44,538 bases of DNA, taken from Planctomycetota bacterium. Its GTDB lineage: Bacteria > Planctomycetota > Phycisphaerae > Phycisphaerales > Phycisphaeraceae. Below are positions 30,654 through 38,608 of this stretch, piece after piece (position 1 is the stretch's first letter; each line of letters begins with the position of its first letter). Location: NCBI GenBank assembly GCA_024279275.1, contig JAJRRS010000075.1, positions 1 through 44,538 of the forward strand. The letters are read 5' to 3'. A model generated the notes under the pieces. It saw only the letters and a program-made list of their open reading frames with translations, did not search any database and had not been told where the DNA came from. The position numbers and the translations under genes are program-made.

Positions 30654-32195
30654 TCAGGCGGTCTCACTACTAGTCTGCTTATCAGTTTCGGTTTCGGTTT
30701 CGGTTTCGGTTTCGGTTTCGGTTTCAGCTTCGGCTTCGGCTTCATCAACCTTCTCGGCATCGGCGGCAGCTTCGGCATCGTCGCCCGCTTCCGCTTCACC
30801 GCCCGCTTCGGCTTTTTCTTCCGTTTCTTCCGCGACCGGCTCATCGCCAGCGGTCGGGGCTTCGGCCTGCTCAGCCTGGCGATTCTCCAACATATCCACA
30901 ATCGAACCACCCCCAGCACCCGGCAGAATATCGCCCAACACCGACGCGGCCTGCGCCTCGCCCGGCATCGACGCCAACTCGGCCTCACGCTGCTTGCGGG
31001 TACGCTCAGCCTCTTCCTTCTCCTTGGCCTGCTCCTCAGCAACTTCCTTCGCCCGAACAGACGCGGTCGTCACCATCAGCTCAGCCAACTCCTCATCCAT
31101 ACCCAGCGTCTCTTCCAGGTACGGCGCGCCGACCTCTTCCAGGTCGAACACACTGATCACGCCCAACGCTGCGAGCTTGTCGATCTGCTCCTCATCTAAT
31201 CCTTCGATCGTCTTGAGGCAGGCCTCCAACACGTCCAGGCTCTTGGTGAACTCGGCAGGCGTCAAAATATCGACATCCCACTTGGTCAGCCTCGCCGCCA
31301 GACGCACGTTCTGACCGCGCTTGCCGATCGCCAGCGACAACTGATCTTCATTAACAACCACCGTCGCACGCCCAAGCTCAAAGCACAACGAGATCTCCAC
31401 GACCTCCGCCGGCTTCAGCGAGTTCTGAATCAATATCTGGCTGGACTCGTTCCACCGAACAATGTCGATCTTCTCGCCGCCCAGTTCATCCACAATATTC
31501 TTGATCCGGCTGCCACGCACCCCGACGCACGCGCCGACCGCATCCACCTTCGAGTCAATAGAACTAACAGCGATCTTCGTGCGGTGCCCAGGCTCCCGCG
31601 CCATCGCCTTGACTTCAATAATCCGCTCCGCAACCTCCGGCACCTCGATCTCAAACAGACGACGGATAAACATCTCATCGCCCCGGCTCAGCACGATCTT
31701 CACCTGATTGCCCGCATCACGGACATCCAAAATCAGGCAACGCACACGCTCGCCGGGCTGGTGCTGCTCGCCGGGGATCTGCTCGCTACGAGGCATAAAA
31801 CCTTCCGCACGACCGATCGACACCACCAGCGAACCGCCCTCATAACGCTGGGCCATCCCGGTGGTCAGTTCGCCGACCCGGTCGATGTATTCATTATAAA
31901 TACTGGCCCGCTCGTCCTCGCGGAACCGCTGGATCATCACCTGCTTGGCTGTCTGCGCGGGGATTCGGCCAAGGTCCGCTAGATCGATCTCATCCTCACC
32001 CCGCCACACCCGGATCTCCCCGGTCAGCCGATCAACCTCGGAAACAAACTCATCGGTATCCAGCGCGTTGTAGTGCTTGCGCGCAGCCGACACCATCGCC
32101 TGCTCGATATCCGAGAACAGTGCTTCCTTATCGACGTTCCGATCCCGCGAGATCGAATCGATCAGCCGAAGCATTTCCGCGCTGTTAATGGCCAT
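30654..32195 (-). CDS. nusA: Transcription termination/antitermination factor NusA
   Basis: NusA binds RNA polymerase and modulates pausing, termination and antitermination. The 513-aa product has an N-terminal polymerase-binding domain (LIDSISRDRNVDKEALFSDI), an S1 domain, KH1 (VGACVGVRGSRIKNIVDELG) and KH2 (LSLAIGKRGQNVRLAARLTK). A helical region follows with LAALGVISVFDLEEVGAPYL. The last 110 residues are acidic low complexity, ending in a run of Glu-Thr repeats encoded by seven GTTTCG/A hexamers (30685-30726). AGGA lies eight bases before ATG 32195. It is first in the nusA-infB-DUF503-rbfA run; rimP, which usually precedes nusA, is not here. Confidence 0.96.
   Translation of the reverse strand: MAINSAEMLRLIDSISRDRNVDKEALFSDIEQAMVSAARKHYNALDTDEFVSEVDRLTGEIRVWRGEDEIDLADLGRIPAQTAKQVMIQRFREDERASIYNEYIDRVGELTTGMAQRYEGGSLVVSIGRAEGFMPRSEQIPGEQHQPGERVRCLILDVRDAGNQVKIVLSRGDEMFIRRLFEIEVPEVAERIIEVKAMAREPGHRTKIAVSSIDSKVDAVGACVGVRGSRIKNIVDELGGEKIDIVRWNESSQILIQNSLKPAEVVEISLCFELGRATVVVNEDQLSLAIGKRGQNVRLAARLTKWDVDILTPAEFTKSLDVLEACLKTIEGLDEEQIDKLAALGVISVFDLEEVGAPYLEETLGMDEELAELMVTTASVRAKEVAEEQAKEKEEAERTRKQREAELASMPGEAQAASVLGDILPGAGGGSIVDMLENRQAEQAEAPTAGDEPVAEETEEKAEAGGEAEAGDDAEAAADAEKVDEAEAEAETETETETETETETDKQTSSETA
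30685..30726. repeat. Hexanucleotide microsatellite (GTTTCG)6-GTTTCA in nusA
   Basis: Seven tandem six-base units, the last with one change, are followed by three diverged GCTTCG/A units. Being a multiple of three they only alter the number of Glu-Thr pairs in the NusA tail and would tolerate copy-number changes. Confidence 0.85.
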
Positions 32196-32349
32196 GGTCG
32201 TATCCTGCTTTCTTACCGTTCTTTGATCCCAGACCCGCCCGCGTCAACCTTCCCGACACGCACAAGCCCGGTGTTTGCCAAATTGTCGTCCACGCTTCAC
32301 AAACAGGCGGCGGACACAAGCCCTAAATAATCCTCAACAATCCGAAACA

Positions 32350-32660
32350 CATTCAGCCACAAAAAGTCACAAGGCAAATCGTTTCGGAGGGGTCCACAGA
32401 TTACGCAGATTTCACAGATTCAAGCCAAGATTCGTAACCATCCCATTTCCCATCTTCTTCTTAAAATCCTCTTCCCAATCTGTGTAATCTGTGGGCCATC
32501 CCCTTCTGACGTCTTTGTCTTCTCTTTTCTTTTCTCTGTCCGAACTCTGCCTTACTTATCTCTGCGTCCTCCGCGTCCTCTGCGGTGAAGTTCTTTCCCG
32601 GCTTCCAACCTCTTCTCCCAACCTTCGCGCTCTTCGCCCCTTCGCGGTTCACCCCTACCC
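32350..32660. repeat. Composite block of genome-type intergenic repeats upstream of nusA
   Basis: There is no gene here. The block contains CCACAGATTACGCAGATTTC (about 32394) and the inverted AATCTGTGTAATCTGTGG (about 32478-32495), which can pair over about 85 bp. Next comes CTCTGCGTCCTCCGCGTCC with TCTGCGGTGAA (about 32562-32590), then CTTCGCGCTCTTCGCCCCTT with CGCGGTTCACC (about 32624-32652). The last resembles the outer arm of the palindrome at 9486-9510. The nusA promoter must lie between this block and 32195 or within it; I cannot place it. Confidence 0.6.
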
Positions 32661-32763
32661 CCCAAACAAAAAACCACGCAGCGAATCCCGCTCGTGGCCC
32701 AAAACAATCGGCACTCGGCAATGGACCCATCTATATAAAGGCCCAACCGACGCCGGCAAGATA

Positions 32764-32978
32764 AACGGATAACAGGCTAAGCCCGCAAAGCCACCCCCTC
32801 GCCGCGGATCATCCGCTTAAGGAGGCCCTTAACGAGCCTTGGCATACCGTCGCTACGGAGGTGATGGGCCAAACCCATCACTTGTCCGACGCTCCCGTGC
32901 CAGTCATTGCCTGTCTCTGCTGCATCCGTTACTGCCTCAGGCTACACAATCCCCGCCGACACCATGCCGACGATGAAC
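32764..32978 (-). ncRNA. Candidate structured RNA, multi-branched, with its own promoter
   Basis: The domain is closed by AACGGAT/ATCCGTT (32764-32770/32924-32930) and ACAGGC/GCCTGT (32772-32777/32909-32914). Inside are GTGATGGG/CCCATCAC (32861-32868/32874-32881), a perfect 8-bp stem with a 5-nt loop; an outer TGGCA/TGCCA helix around that arm; TTAAGG/CCTTAA (32817-32822/32827-32832); and GCGGA/TCCGC (32803-32807/32811-32815). A TTGACA-16-TACACT promoter on the minus strand (32984-33011) would start transcription near 32978. No ORF of protein character fits. I see no conserved core of RNase P, tmRNA, SRP RNA, 6S RNA or a riboswitch class I know. The 3' end is unclear, as no terminator is visible before 32735. 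It could be a free RNA or a distant leader of nusA. Confidence 0.5.
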
Positions 32979-32983
32979 CCATA

Positions 32984-33011
32984 AGTGTAGATAAACCCCC
33001 CGCTGTGTCAA
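32984..33011 (-). promoter_or_regulatory. Minus-strand promoter, TTGACA-16 bp-TACACT
   Basis: A perfect -35 TTGACA (33006-33011, minus) and -10 TACACT (32984-32989, minus) are separated by 16 bp. They point into the helix-rich domain at 32764-32978 and, beyond it, towards nusA about 780 bp away. Confidence 0.65.
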
Positions 33012-33126
33012 TAGCTGCCCGCCACCGATCTTCCCCAACCACCGCCCCACCACTGACGCAACACACCCTAACACAACCCTTCCGCATCGCCCCTCATCCC
33101 CACCCTTGGGCCTCCCCGGCCACCGG

Positions 33127-33156
33127 GCAGAACAACGGTATCCGACACTGTTTCTT
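33127..33156 (+). repeat. 30-bp repeat, left copy of an inverted pair
   Basis: The 30 bp beginning GCAGAACAACGGTATCC and ending TTTCTT equal the reverse complement of 34386-34415 at 28 positions. The core GGTATCCGACAC is nearly palindromic. The pair brackets the PEP-CTERM gene at 33444-34277. Confidence 0.8.
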
Positions 33157-33251
33157 CCTCGGTACGATCATCCCTGAATCGGGTAGCCTGCTGTGGCTCG
33201 ACTTCGACCTGGTTCGTTTGGAAACCCTGCCCGTTTGAGCAGAGAATAATA

Positions 33252-33401
33252 GGTATTCACAGCCTTTATCTAAATTGTGATGGCTAACCAGTCAGCCATA
33301 AACTACGATGTCGCTAGCCTTGGCGGGATTTTGTTCGGCTGGCGTCTGAGAGTGCAGCGAATACCAAAGTACCACCATTCTCAATACCCACTCGGTGGGT
33401 A
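33252..33401 (+). ncRNA. Three-way-junction leader upstream of a PEP-CTERM gene (candidate cis-RNA)
   Basis: GGTATTC (33252-33258) pairs with GAATACC (33359-33365) and encloses two hairpins, ATGGCT/AGCCAT (33280-33285/33294-33299) and CGCTAGCC/GGCTGGCG (33312-33319/33337-33344, one G-T). A separate perfect 7-bp hairpin, TACCCAC/GTGGGTA (33385-33391/33395-33401), follows and lies 42 nt before the ATG at 33444. A closed three-way junction followed by an expression-platform-like hairpin is a riboswitch-type layout. It does not match the purine, TPP, c-di-GMP or hammerhead cores that I can recall. Confidence 0.4.
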
Positions 33402-33443
33402 CACCTTATCCCTTGTACTCACACCACCATTAGAAAAAACAAC

Positions 33444-34277
33444 ATGACAAAACCATTCATAGTACTTAACGCGGGTTTGTGCATTCTGTTATTCATAACA
33501 ATGCCTGCACGGGCCGAGATTGTTGCCGAAAACTTAAACGGCGGCCTGGGCGTCACGCTTCCACATTATGTGGGGCAGTCCTTTACGACCGGCCCCGCCG
33601 CCCAGTACTCCCATATTTCGTTCAATTTCTACAACGATATCCCCGGAAATCCCGTTCTCGCCACGCAGGCCTATGCCAACGTGGACCAAACCTATTTTTT
33701 GTTGAGCTCGGAATATCTGGGAAGGAACGATGGGTTGAGCGCGGGGTTGTCTGCCTACACGGCCAGCACGACGGGTGTTTCGGGCAATCAATGGGTCTTT
33801 CATCCCTCGGTGACGCTCACCGGTAACACCCAGTATTGGCTATACGGGAGCATTAATGACTCTGTCCCTATCGCTCAGACATTCACGGTCGGCGGTGGTG
33901 ATCCCTATTCGGGCGGACAACGATACCATTCAGGCGGCGGCCCCGGGAATGTCTTCTCGGTGCAGACCGGAACCGACCTCGCGTTTACCATTAACAGCAC
34001 GCCGGTTTCCATTACGGGCGACCTCGACGGCGACGGTTTCGTCGGCATCACCGACCTTAATATCGTGTTGGGTGCCTGGAATCAGAGCGTTCCCCCCGCT
34101 AACCCCCTAGCGGACCCGTCGGGTGACGGGTTCATCGGCATCGAGGACCTGAACGTGGTACTCGGCAACTGGAACGCTGGCACGCCGCCGACTAATACCA
34201 GCAACATCCCCGAACCAGCGTCCGTGGCGATGATAGCAATTGGAGCCCCATTGTTGCTGCGACGACGAAGATCATGA
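33444..34277 (+). CDS. Secreted protein with dockerin-like repeat and PEP-CTERM anchor
   Basis: The 277-aa precursor has a signal peptide (residues 1-24, ending TMPARA-EI). A beta-rich domain of about 165 residues (VGQSFTTGPAAQYSHISFNF, WVFHPSVTLTGNTQYWLYGS) resembles 'choice-of-anchor' or LamG-like surface domains. A full dockerin-like pair follows (GDLDGDGFVGITDLNIVLG, then SGDGFIGIEDLNVVLGNWN), and then IPEPASVAMIAIGAPLLL with RRRR, a PEP-CTERM signal. It is probably exported and anchored or released at the surface by an exosortase system, with the dockerin-like part binding calcium. It has a structured leader and is bracketed by the 30-bp inverted repeat. The exact ligand is unknown. Confidence 0.88.
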   Translation: MTKPFIVLNAGLCILLFITMPARAEIVAENLNGGLGVTLPHYVGQSFTTGPAAQYSHISFNFYNDIPGNPVLATQAYANVDQTYFLLSSEYLGRNDGLSAGLSAYTASTTGVSGNQWVFHPSVTLTGNTQYWLYGSINDSVPIAQTFTVGGGDPYSGGQRYHSGGGPGNVFSVQTGTDLAFTINSTPVSITGDLDGDGFVGITDLNIVLGAWNQSVPPANPLADPSGDGFIGIEDLNVVLGNWNAGTPPTNTSNIPEPASVAMIAIGAPLLLRRRRS

Positions 34278-34382
34278 AAGACCTGGTAGACGATCACCCT
34301 ACCCCCAGATAACCCAACACCCTCGGCCTCTCCTGCACTGGCTTCGGCCGCTCCCGCCATTTGCGCCCAATCACTAAGCTCA

Positions 34383-34628
34383 GGTAAGAAGCGGTGTCGG
34401 ATACCGTTGTTCTGCAATCCACCTACCCACCTCTTCCCCCAACACCTCCGCAAACGCCGCCGCGCAGCATCGGATAACCGTTTCGTTGACGTTGCCTTCC
34501 CCCTTGTTAAAGTCGTCCTCAGCCGTGGCGAAGGCGTTGGTGACGTGAAGCAGTGAGGCGATTTCCACACCGCGTACCTCGGCCAGGGTCATCAAGGCGG
34601 CGACTTCCATTTCTACGGTGGGGATATC
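34383..34628 (-). pseudogene. Remnant of a purine/uridine nucleoside phosphorylase (C-terminal part)
   Basis: The fragment reads PTVEMEVAALMTLAEVRGVE, then IASLLHVTNAFATAEDDFNK and CCAAAFAEVLGE. This is the C-terminal phosphate- and base-binding region of the PNP/UDP family: the EMEvaAL box and the VTN/VSD loop. An in-frame TGA precedes it at 34629-34631, and the upstream two thirds of the enzyme are absent; the next DNA belongs to the 988-aa gene. The last codons (AEQRYPTPLLT) lie within the 30-bp inverted repeat. It is best read as a truncated relic left by a rearrangement. Confidence 0.75.
34386..34415 (-). repeat. 30-bp repeat, right copy of an inverted pair
   Basis: This is the inverted partner of 33127-33156 (28 of 30 positions), overlapping the tail of the nucleoside phosphorylase remnant. 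The distance between the outer ends is 1289 bp. Confidence 0.8.
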
Positions 34629-34673
34629 TCACCCCGGCAACACGACGCCCGGTGGCGGGTTCCCGGTACGGGT

Positions 34674-37640
34674 CTACCGCCGCCTACGTCCGGCCATCAC
34701 ACCGGCACCGATCAACAACACCACCAGCGTCCCCGGCTCAGGGACCGATGCCGTGTTCGCGGGCGGCGGCGTGCCTGCGTTCCAATTCCCCAAAACTGCG
34801 TTGAGGTCGGCGATCCCGATGAAGCCGTCGCCGGACACATCACCCAGGGGCCAGACGCCTGCGGGGGAAGCCTGGTTCCATCGGCCAAGGATCAGGTTCA
34901 GGTCATCAATCCCAACGAACCCATCATCATCCAGATCACCCGCCAGGTGCGGAGCGGTGGCGACCACTTCAACACGCACCCGGTCGGCAAGATAGGTGAC
35001 AAAGAACCGTGTGGTCCCGCCGACCAATGTGCCGGTCACATCATTAAACGTGCCAACGATCGAGGAGGCGGTGAGGATATCGAAGCTGTCGCCGAGTGTC
35101 GGAGCGAACGCGGTATCGAGGATCGTCAGCTCCAGCGTGCCGTCGAGCGTGGCGGCGCCTGTAATGGCCAGCAGATCGTGGCCCGATCCGGGGTTAAATC
35201 CAGCGATCTCGATGGCGAGGTTGGCGTCGATGGCCTGCGTGTAAGTGCCGTCGATATTGAGAATACCCGGGGACAATCCAGGGGAGACGGTGCCGCCGAG
35301 GTTGTCAACATTGGCGTTGATCTGCCCTGTGCCTGCAAGCGTGACGGCGATATCGCCTGTCTCTGATGAATTTGCAGGAGGTACAAGTAAAGCACCACGC
35401 AGAATAACATTGCTGGCGTTGATCGTGCCCTGGTCGAGGTTGATCGCACCGTGGTAAACATTGATGTCGCCGGTGACATCCAGCAGCCCGGCGTTGGAGA
35501 TGTTCAACTCGGCGTTGGACCCGTAGGTGAAGGTGCTGGTGGTGAAGTTGCCCAGCGCCACGGAATTGACGGAGATCGTGGAGCCGGGATCGGTGATGTT
35601 GACGACGCCCTTGGAAATCCTTCGGTTCGCCAGACTGAGTTGTCCGGCAGACACCGTGCCGCCGTTACTGACGTTGAGGTTCCCCTCAGCGAAAAAAATG
35701 CCGGCCCCAAAATAGATCTGCGGGTCATTATGAAACCCGACCCAGATAGTCGAAGCGGTGGTCCAGTTTGACCCGGCCCCGTCGATGTTAGCGACGCCCT
35801 TGAGCCTATCGCGCAGCCCGAAACGCCCGACAAACGCCTGCCCGGTCTGGATCGTCGCGCCATTAAGGACATTCAACTCGCCGTCGCCCTCGTAGCCGAT
35901 GAACGTGTTGCCGGTGAACTGCGACCCCGAACTCCAACTCGAACCAACGCCTGTGACGGTAAGCACACCCCGGCCTTTGCGCGTCTTGCCGATGAATGAT
36001 TCCTCCGCCGTGACCGTAGCGCCGTTTTGGATCGTCAACGTGCCGGTGTGCAGCGGAGGCGGGGGGAAGCTAGCAAAGTTGCCGATCTGATCGCCGGCCC
36101 CAACGGTAAGGGTGCCCCTGATAAAATTCACCGGGTGAAACAGGGTCCAGCCCGAATCCGCCCCATCGACGACGACATCGGCATCGGCGGACACCCCGAT
36201 CGTGCCGTTCTGAATCGAGACCTGACCGCCGGCGGTAATATTCATCGAACCGTCACCCTCCAACCCCACCGTGATCGTGCTGCCGGTCAGCGATGAACCC
36301 GCGCCGGCAACATTGATCGAACCCGTGCCCGCGGTATCGCTGGGCAGTCCGTTATCCGCCAGCTTGCCGACGGTGATCGTGCTGCTGGAAACCGCGCCGC
36401 CGTTGGTGATGTCCAGCGAACCGGTGCCGCCGCCGGAGCCGAGCGTCACAACACTGTCAAAACCGTTGACCGTCCACTGCGAGCCGACCCCATCGATATT
36501 GACCGTGCCATCGCCGCCGAGTTGGCCTATGAAGTTGTTGCCGTTGCTCGTTACGATGCCGCCGTTGTTGATGTCAAGCGTGCCGGTACCGCCGGAGCCG
36601 ACCCGCATCACCCCGGACAGCGCAACCGTGCCACCGGTGCCCACCGTCAGGCTGCCCGTGCTGGCCGTCGAGTGTGCCACCACCGCATTTACCCCGGCAA
36701 GCGTGCCGTTGTTGACTGACAACTCACCGACATCCCCTGGCCGTTCGCCGACGATCAGCGACTCACGCGTGATGTTCGGCTCGGTCAGGTTGTATTGAAA
36801 GCCGCCTAAATCAAACGCGACCTTGTCGTTGGCGATCACCGCCTGGCTGGCGGTTTGGTTCTGTGTGAAGTTCACCGTGTACGCCGCAACGCTGCCTAAG
36901 TGAAATAGCGCGTTGTCCGCTGCCACCGGCGTGACACCGCCGGCCCAGTTAGCACCGGTCGCGTAAGTCCCTCCCCCAGAGTTGGACCAACCTGTTCCCG
37001 GCTCACGCAGAGAAGGCACCGCAGCAAAACCAAACGTTAAGTCATCTAAGTAAATCGTCTTGGACGGATCGATCGGATCACCGCTACCAGGCTCGGGGGG
37101 CTGGACCGGCTCGGTCTCAAATTGAACCGTGCTGATCCCCGCCGGGTCGATCACGCCAACGAATTGATACGTGCTCCCAAAGGCGGTCACGTCCAGTGGG
37201 GTCGCCGAACCGTTGAGAAATATCGATACGTCGTTGAACCCGCTGGTCCCCGCGTTGCCCGCACGCACCCACCCGCCAAAGCCGAACATCGGCTCTTCAG
37301 CCGTAGCGAGAAAGCCGTCGAACGGCGAACCGGCCGGCGATGACTCCAATGCCCATTCACCCGTCCGTACCGAAAAACGCCTCACATCCACCCCACCGCC
37401 CAGCCCGGTCCAGGTCACACCCCGACTGGTCACATCCGCCACGGTCGTCGTCGCGAACGGCTCTAACAGCCCCCAAAAGTTGTCATTCTCAAAACCATCC
37501 GACGCGGTGACATAACCCATCGAAGCCAAGTCGCTGAGGTACAACGCCTCGTCGGTGTAGACCGTCGGGACCGCCAATACCGGGGAAATGAACCCCGACA
37601 AAATGACACACGAAAGGGCCAGGCGGTACGTTGTATTCAT
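34674..37640 (-). CDS. Large autotransporter-like beta-helix protein with dockerin-like repeat and PEP-CTERM anchor
   Basis: The 988-aa precursor starts with a signal peptide (LALSCVILSGFISPVLA). An N-terminal domain (region around ATSDGFENDNFW-like and VDVRRFSVRTGEWALESS) is followed by about 550 residues of short repeats of the type GTLDINNGGIVTS, GDGTVNIDGVGSQW and GELNVLNGATIQTG. These are the pectate-lyase-like beta-helix repeats of 'autotransporter-associated' proteins. The end contains GDLDDDGFVGIDDLNLILG, SGDGFIGIADLNAVLGNWN and VPEPGTLVVLLIGAG with GRRRR, a dockerin-like pair plus PEP-CTERM. No beta-barrel is present, so it is not a true autotransporter. It is likely a surface or matrix protein exported by Sec and handled by an exosortase. 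Confidence 0.88.
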   Translation of the reverse strand: MNTTYRLALSCVILSGFISPVLAVPTVYTDEALYLSDLASMGYVTASDGFENDNFWGLLEPFATTTVADVTSRGVTWTGLGGGVDVRRFSVRTGEWALESSPAGSPFDGFLATAEEPMFGFGGWVRAGNAGTSGFNDVSIFLNGSATPLDVTAFGSTYQFVGVIDPAGISTVQFETEPVQPPEPGSGDPIDPSKTIYLDDLTFGFAAVPSLREPGTGWSNSGGGTYATGANWAGGVTPVAADNALFHLGSVAAYTVNFTQNQTASQAVIANDKVAFDLGGFQYNLTEPNITRESLIVGERPGDVGELSVNNGTLAGVNAVVAHSTASTGSLTVGTGGTVALSGVMRVGSGGTGTLDINNGGIVTSNGNNFIGQLGGDGTVNIDGVGSQWTVNGFDSVVTLGSGGGTGSLDITNGGAVSSSTITVGKLADNGLPSDTAGTGSINVAGAGSSLTGSTITVGLEGDGSMNITAGGQVSIQNGTIGVSADADVVVDGADSGWTLFHPVNFIRGTLTVGAGDQIGNFASFPPPPLHTGTLTIQNGATVTAEESFIGKTRKGRGVLTVTGVGSSWSSGSQFTGNTFIGYEGDGELNVLNGATIQTGQAFVGRFGLRDRLKGVANIDGAGSNWTTASTIWVGFHNDPQIYFGAGIFFAEGNLNVSNGGTVSAGQLSLANRRISKGVVNITDPGSTISVNSVALGNFTTSTFTYGSNAELNISNAGLLDVTGDINVYHGAINLDQGTINASNVILRGALLVPPANSSETGDIAVTLAGTGQINANVDNLGGTVSPGLSPGILNIDGTYTQAIDANLAIEIAGFNPGSGHDLLAITGAATLDGTLELTILDTAFAPTLGDSFDILTASSIVGTFNDVTGTLVGGTTRFFVTYLADRVRVEVVATAPHLAGDLDDDGFVGIDDLNLILGRWNQASPAGVWPLGDVSGDGFIGIADLNAVLGNWNAGTPPPANTASVPEPGTLVVLLIGAGVMAGRRRR

Positions 37641-38031
37641 TGATGTTCCTTAAACTTACGATTCTAAATCCACCCACAACGCCACACGACACCAAGCTGT
37701 CGCGTGTCCCCAACCCGACTGAACAGGCGGCAGGTGCCTGCCACTGAAATGGCAACCACCCACCCTTTCTCCCTGCCGCCCCGTTGCCCCATCACCCCCG
37801 CTATCCCCGTGATGTTGTATCTGATATCCCGCCAAAAACGGCAATTGATGCAAATTATACAGCCCTGGCACCCCTGGAAGTACGTCCCAGATGACTTCCC
37901 TAACAGTATAAAAAACGGCCAAGCCTATTGATATCCGTAACTTCCCTCATATCACCCGGGGTAATTCCGGGGTAATTCCTTGATCGTGCGGGCCTGCGGG
38001 TCTGCCGGGTTGGCGCGGGCCAGACTCACAC
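37641..38031. other. Intergenic region between the divergent 988-aa gene and rpsT
   Basis: There is no gene. On the minus strand a TATAAT (37854-37859) and a TATACT (37905-37910) could start the 988-aa gene transcript, giving a leader of about 210 nt. The leader holds a perfect palindrome, GGCAGGTGCCTGCC (37729-37742), and an ACACG-ACA/TGT-CGCGTGT hairpin (about 37685-37709). Near 37957-37980 the unit CCGGGGTAATTC is repeated twice in tandem. Confidence 0.45.
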
Positions 38032-38060
38032 TTGATTCCAGCCACGATATCAGGCATAAT
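38032..38060 (+). promoter_or_regulatory. Promoter of rpsT, TTGATT-17 bp-CATAAT
   Basis: The -35 TTGATT (38032-38037) and -10 CATAAT (38055-38060) have a 17-bp spacer. The start of transcription would be near 38067, giving a leader of about 70 nt before ATG 38139 and an AGAGGA ribosome binding site. Confidence 0.65.
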
Positions 38061-38138
38061 GTTCGGCTCGAAACAAAAACCCCGGCCACGGGATATCACC
38101 TCGGATATCTCCGCTAAGCCAACAAGAGGACTCCATCG

Positions 38139-38414
38139 ATGGCACATTCGGTCAGCGCCCGTAAACGTATCCGTCAGAACGCCAAAGCCCGGTCGGTCAA
38201 CCGCTGGCGCAAGGGCAACATCCGCACCGCGATGAAGGACTACCACGAAGCCATCCTCCACGGCACGGTCGATGAGGCCAAGACCAAACTCACCGGGCTT
38301 TACAAAATGCTCGACCAGGCCGCCAGCGGCAGCACGATGCACAAAAACACCGCTGCGAGATACAAGTCCCGCCTAACAGCTAAGTTAAACGAAAAATCAG
38401 CCCAAACCGCCTGA
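38139..38414 (+). CDS. rpsT: 30S ribosomal protein S20
   Basis: S20 is a primary 16S rRNA-binding protein of the 30S body. The 91-aa, very basic product has the family pattern: SVSARKRIRQNAKARSVNRW at the N-terminus, then TVDEAKTKLTGLYKMLDQAA, and the conserved GSTMHKNTAARYKSRLTAKL near the end (usual form GvihkNkAaRkkSRL). Length is normal. It is monocistronic, with a promoter 80 bp upstream and a terminator 35 bp downstream. Confidence 0.96.
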   Translation: MAHSVSARKRIRQNAKARSVNRWRKGNIRTAMKDYHEAILHGTVDEAKTKLTGLYKMLDQAASGSTMHKNTAARYKSRLTAKLNEKSAQTA

Positions 38415-38448
38415 TGGTCTTATATAACAATCTAAAATATTTACTCAG

Positions 38449-38475
38449 CCCCGGCCCAAACCGGGGTTGTTTTTT
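38449..38475 (+). terminator. Rho-independent terminator of rpsT
   Basis: CCCCGG (38449-38454) pairs with CCGGGG (38461-38466) around the loop CCCAAA, followed by TTGTTTTTT. Confidence 0.85.
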
Positions 38476-38608
38476 GCGTCGATCGTGTAGATTAGCGTAA
38501 CGTCGTTTTTAAGACGGGGTTAAATACAAGACCGGTGCCCGCCTGACTGTCCGGGGGATAAGCTCCACCGGATTGTGGCGGATTGCCGATGAGTTAGGGT
38601 GATTAGCT

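Noticed and set aside
30591..31314. Plus-strand ORFs of about 200-230 codons with GFGFGF or SVSVSV runs opposite nusA
   Set aside because: They are made by reading the Glu-Thr hexamer repeat and NusA codons backwards; nusA is certain.
32501..32772. ORFs of 60-93 codons in the repeat island
   Set aside because: They are translations of intergenic repeat words with no protein character.
32764..32978. Known riboswitch (c-di-GMP-I because of GCAAAGCC near 32785, or cobalamin)
   Set aside because: The matching partner motif (AUAGCCGGGUU-like) and the rest of the core are absent, and the promoter points to the opposite strand.
33252..33365. Hammerhead ribozyme in the three-way junction
   Set aside because: CTGAGAG near 33345 does not fit CUGANGA, and the GAAA core strand is missing.
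34082..34570. 162-codon minus-strand ORF over the end of the PEP-CTERM gene
   Set aside because: It is a shadow of the dockerin/PEP-CTERM codons and of the phosphorylase remnant in another frame.
36271..36798. Plus-strand ORF of 175 codons opposite the 988-aa beta-helix gene
   Set aside because: Antisense of repeat-rich coding DNA with low-complexity composition. No start signal.
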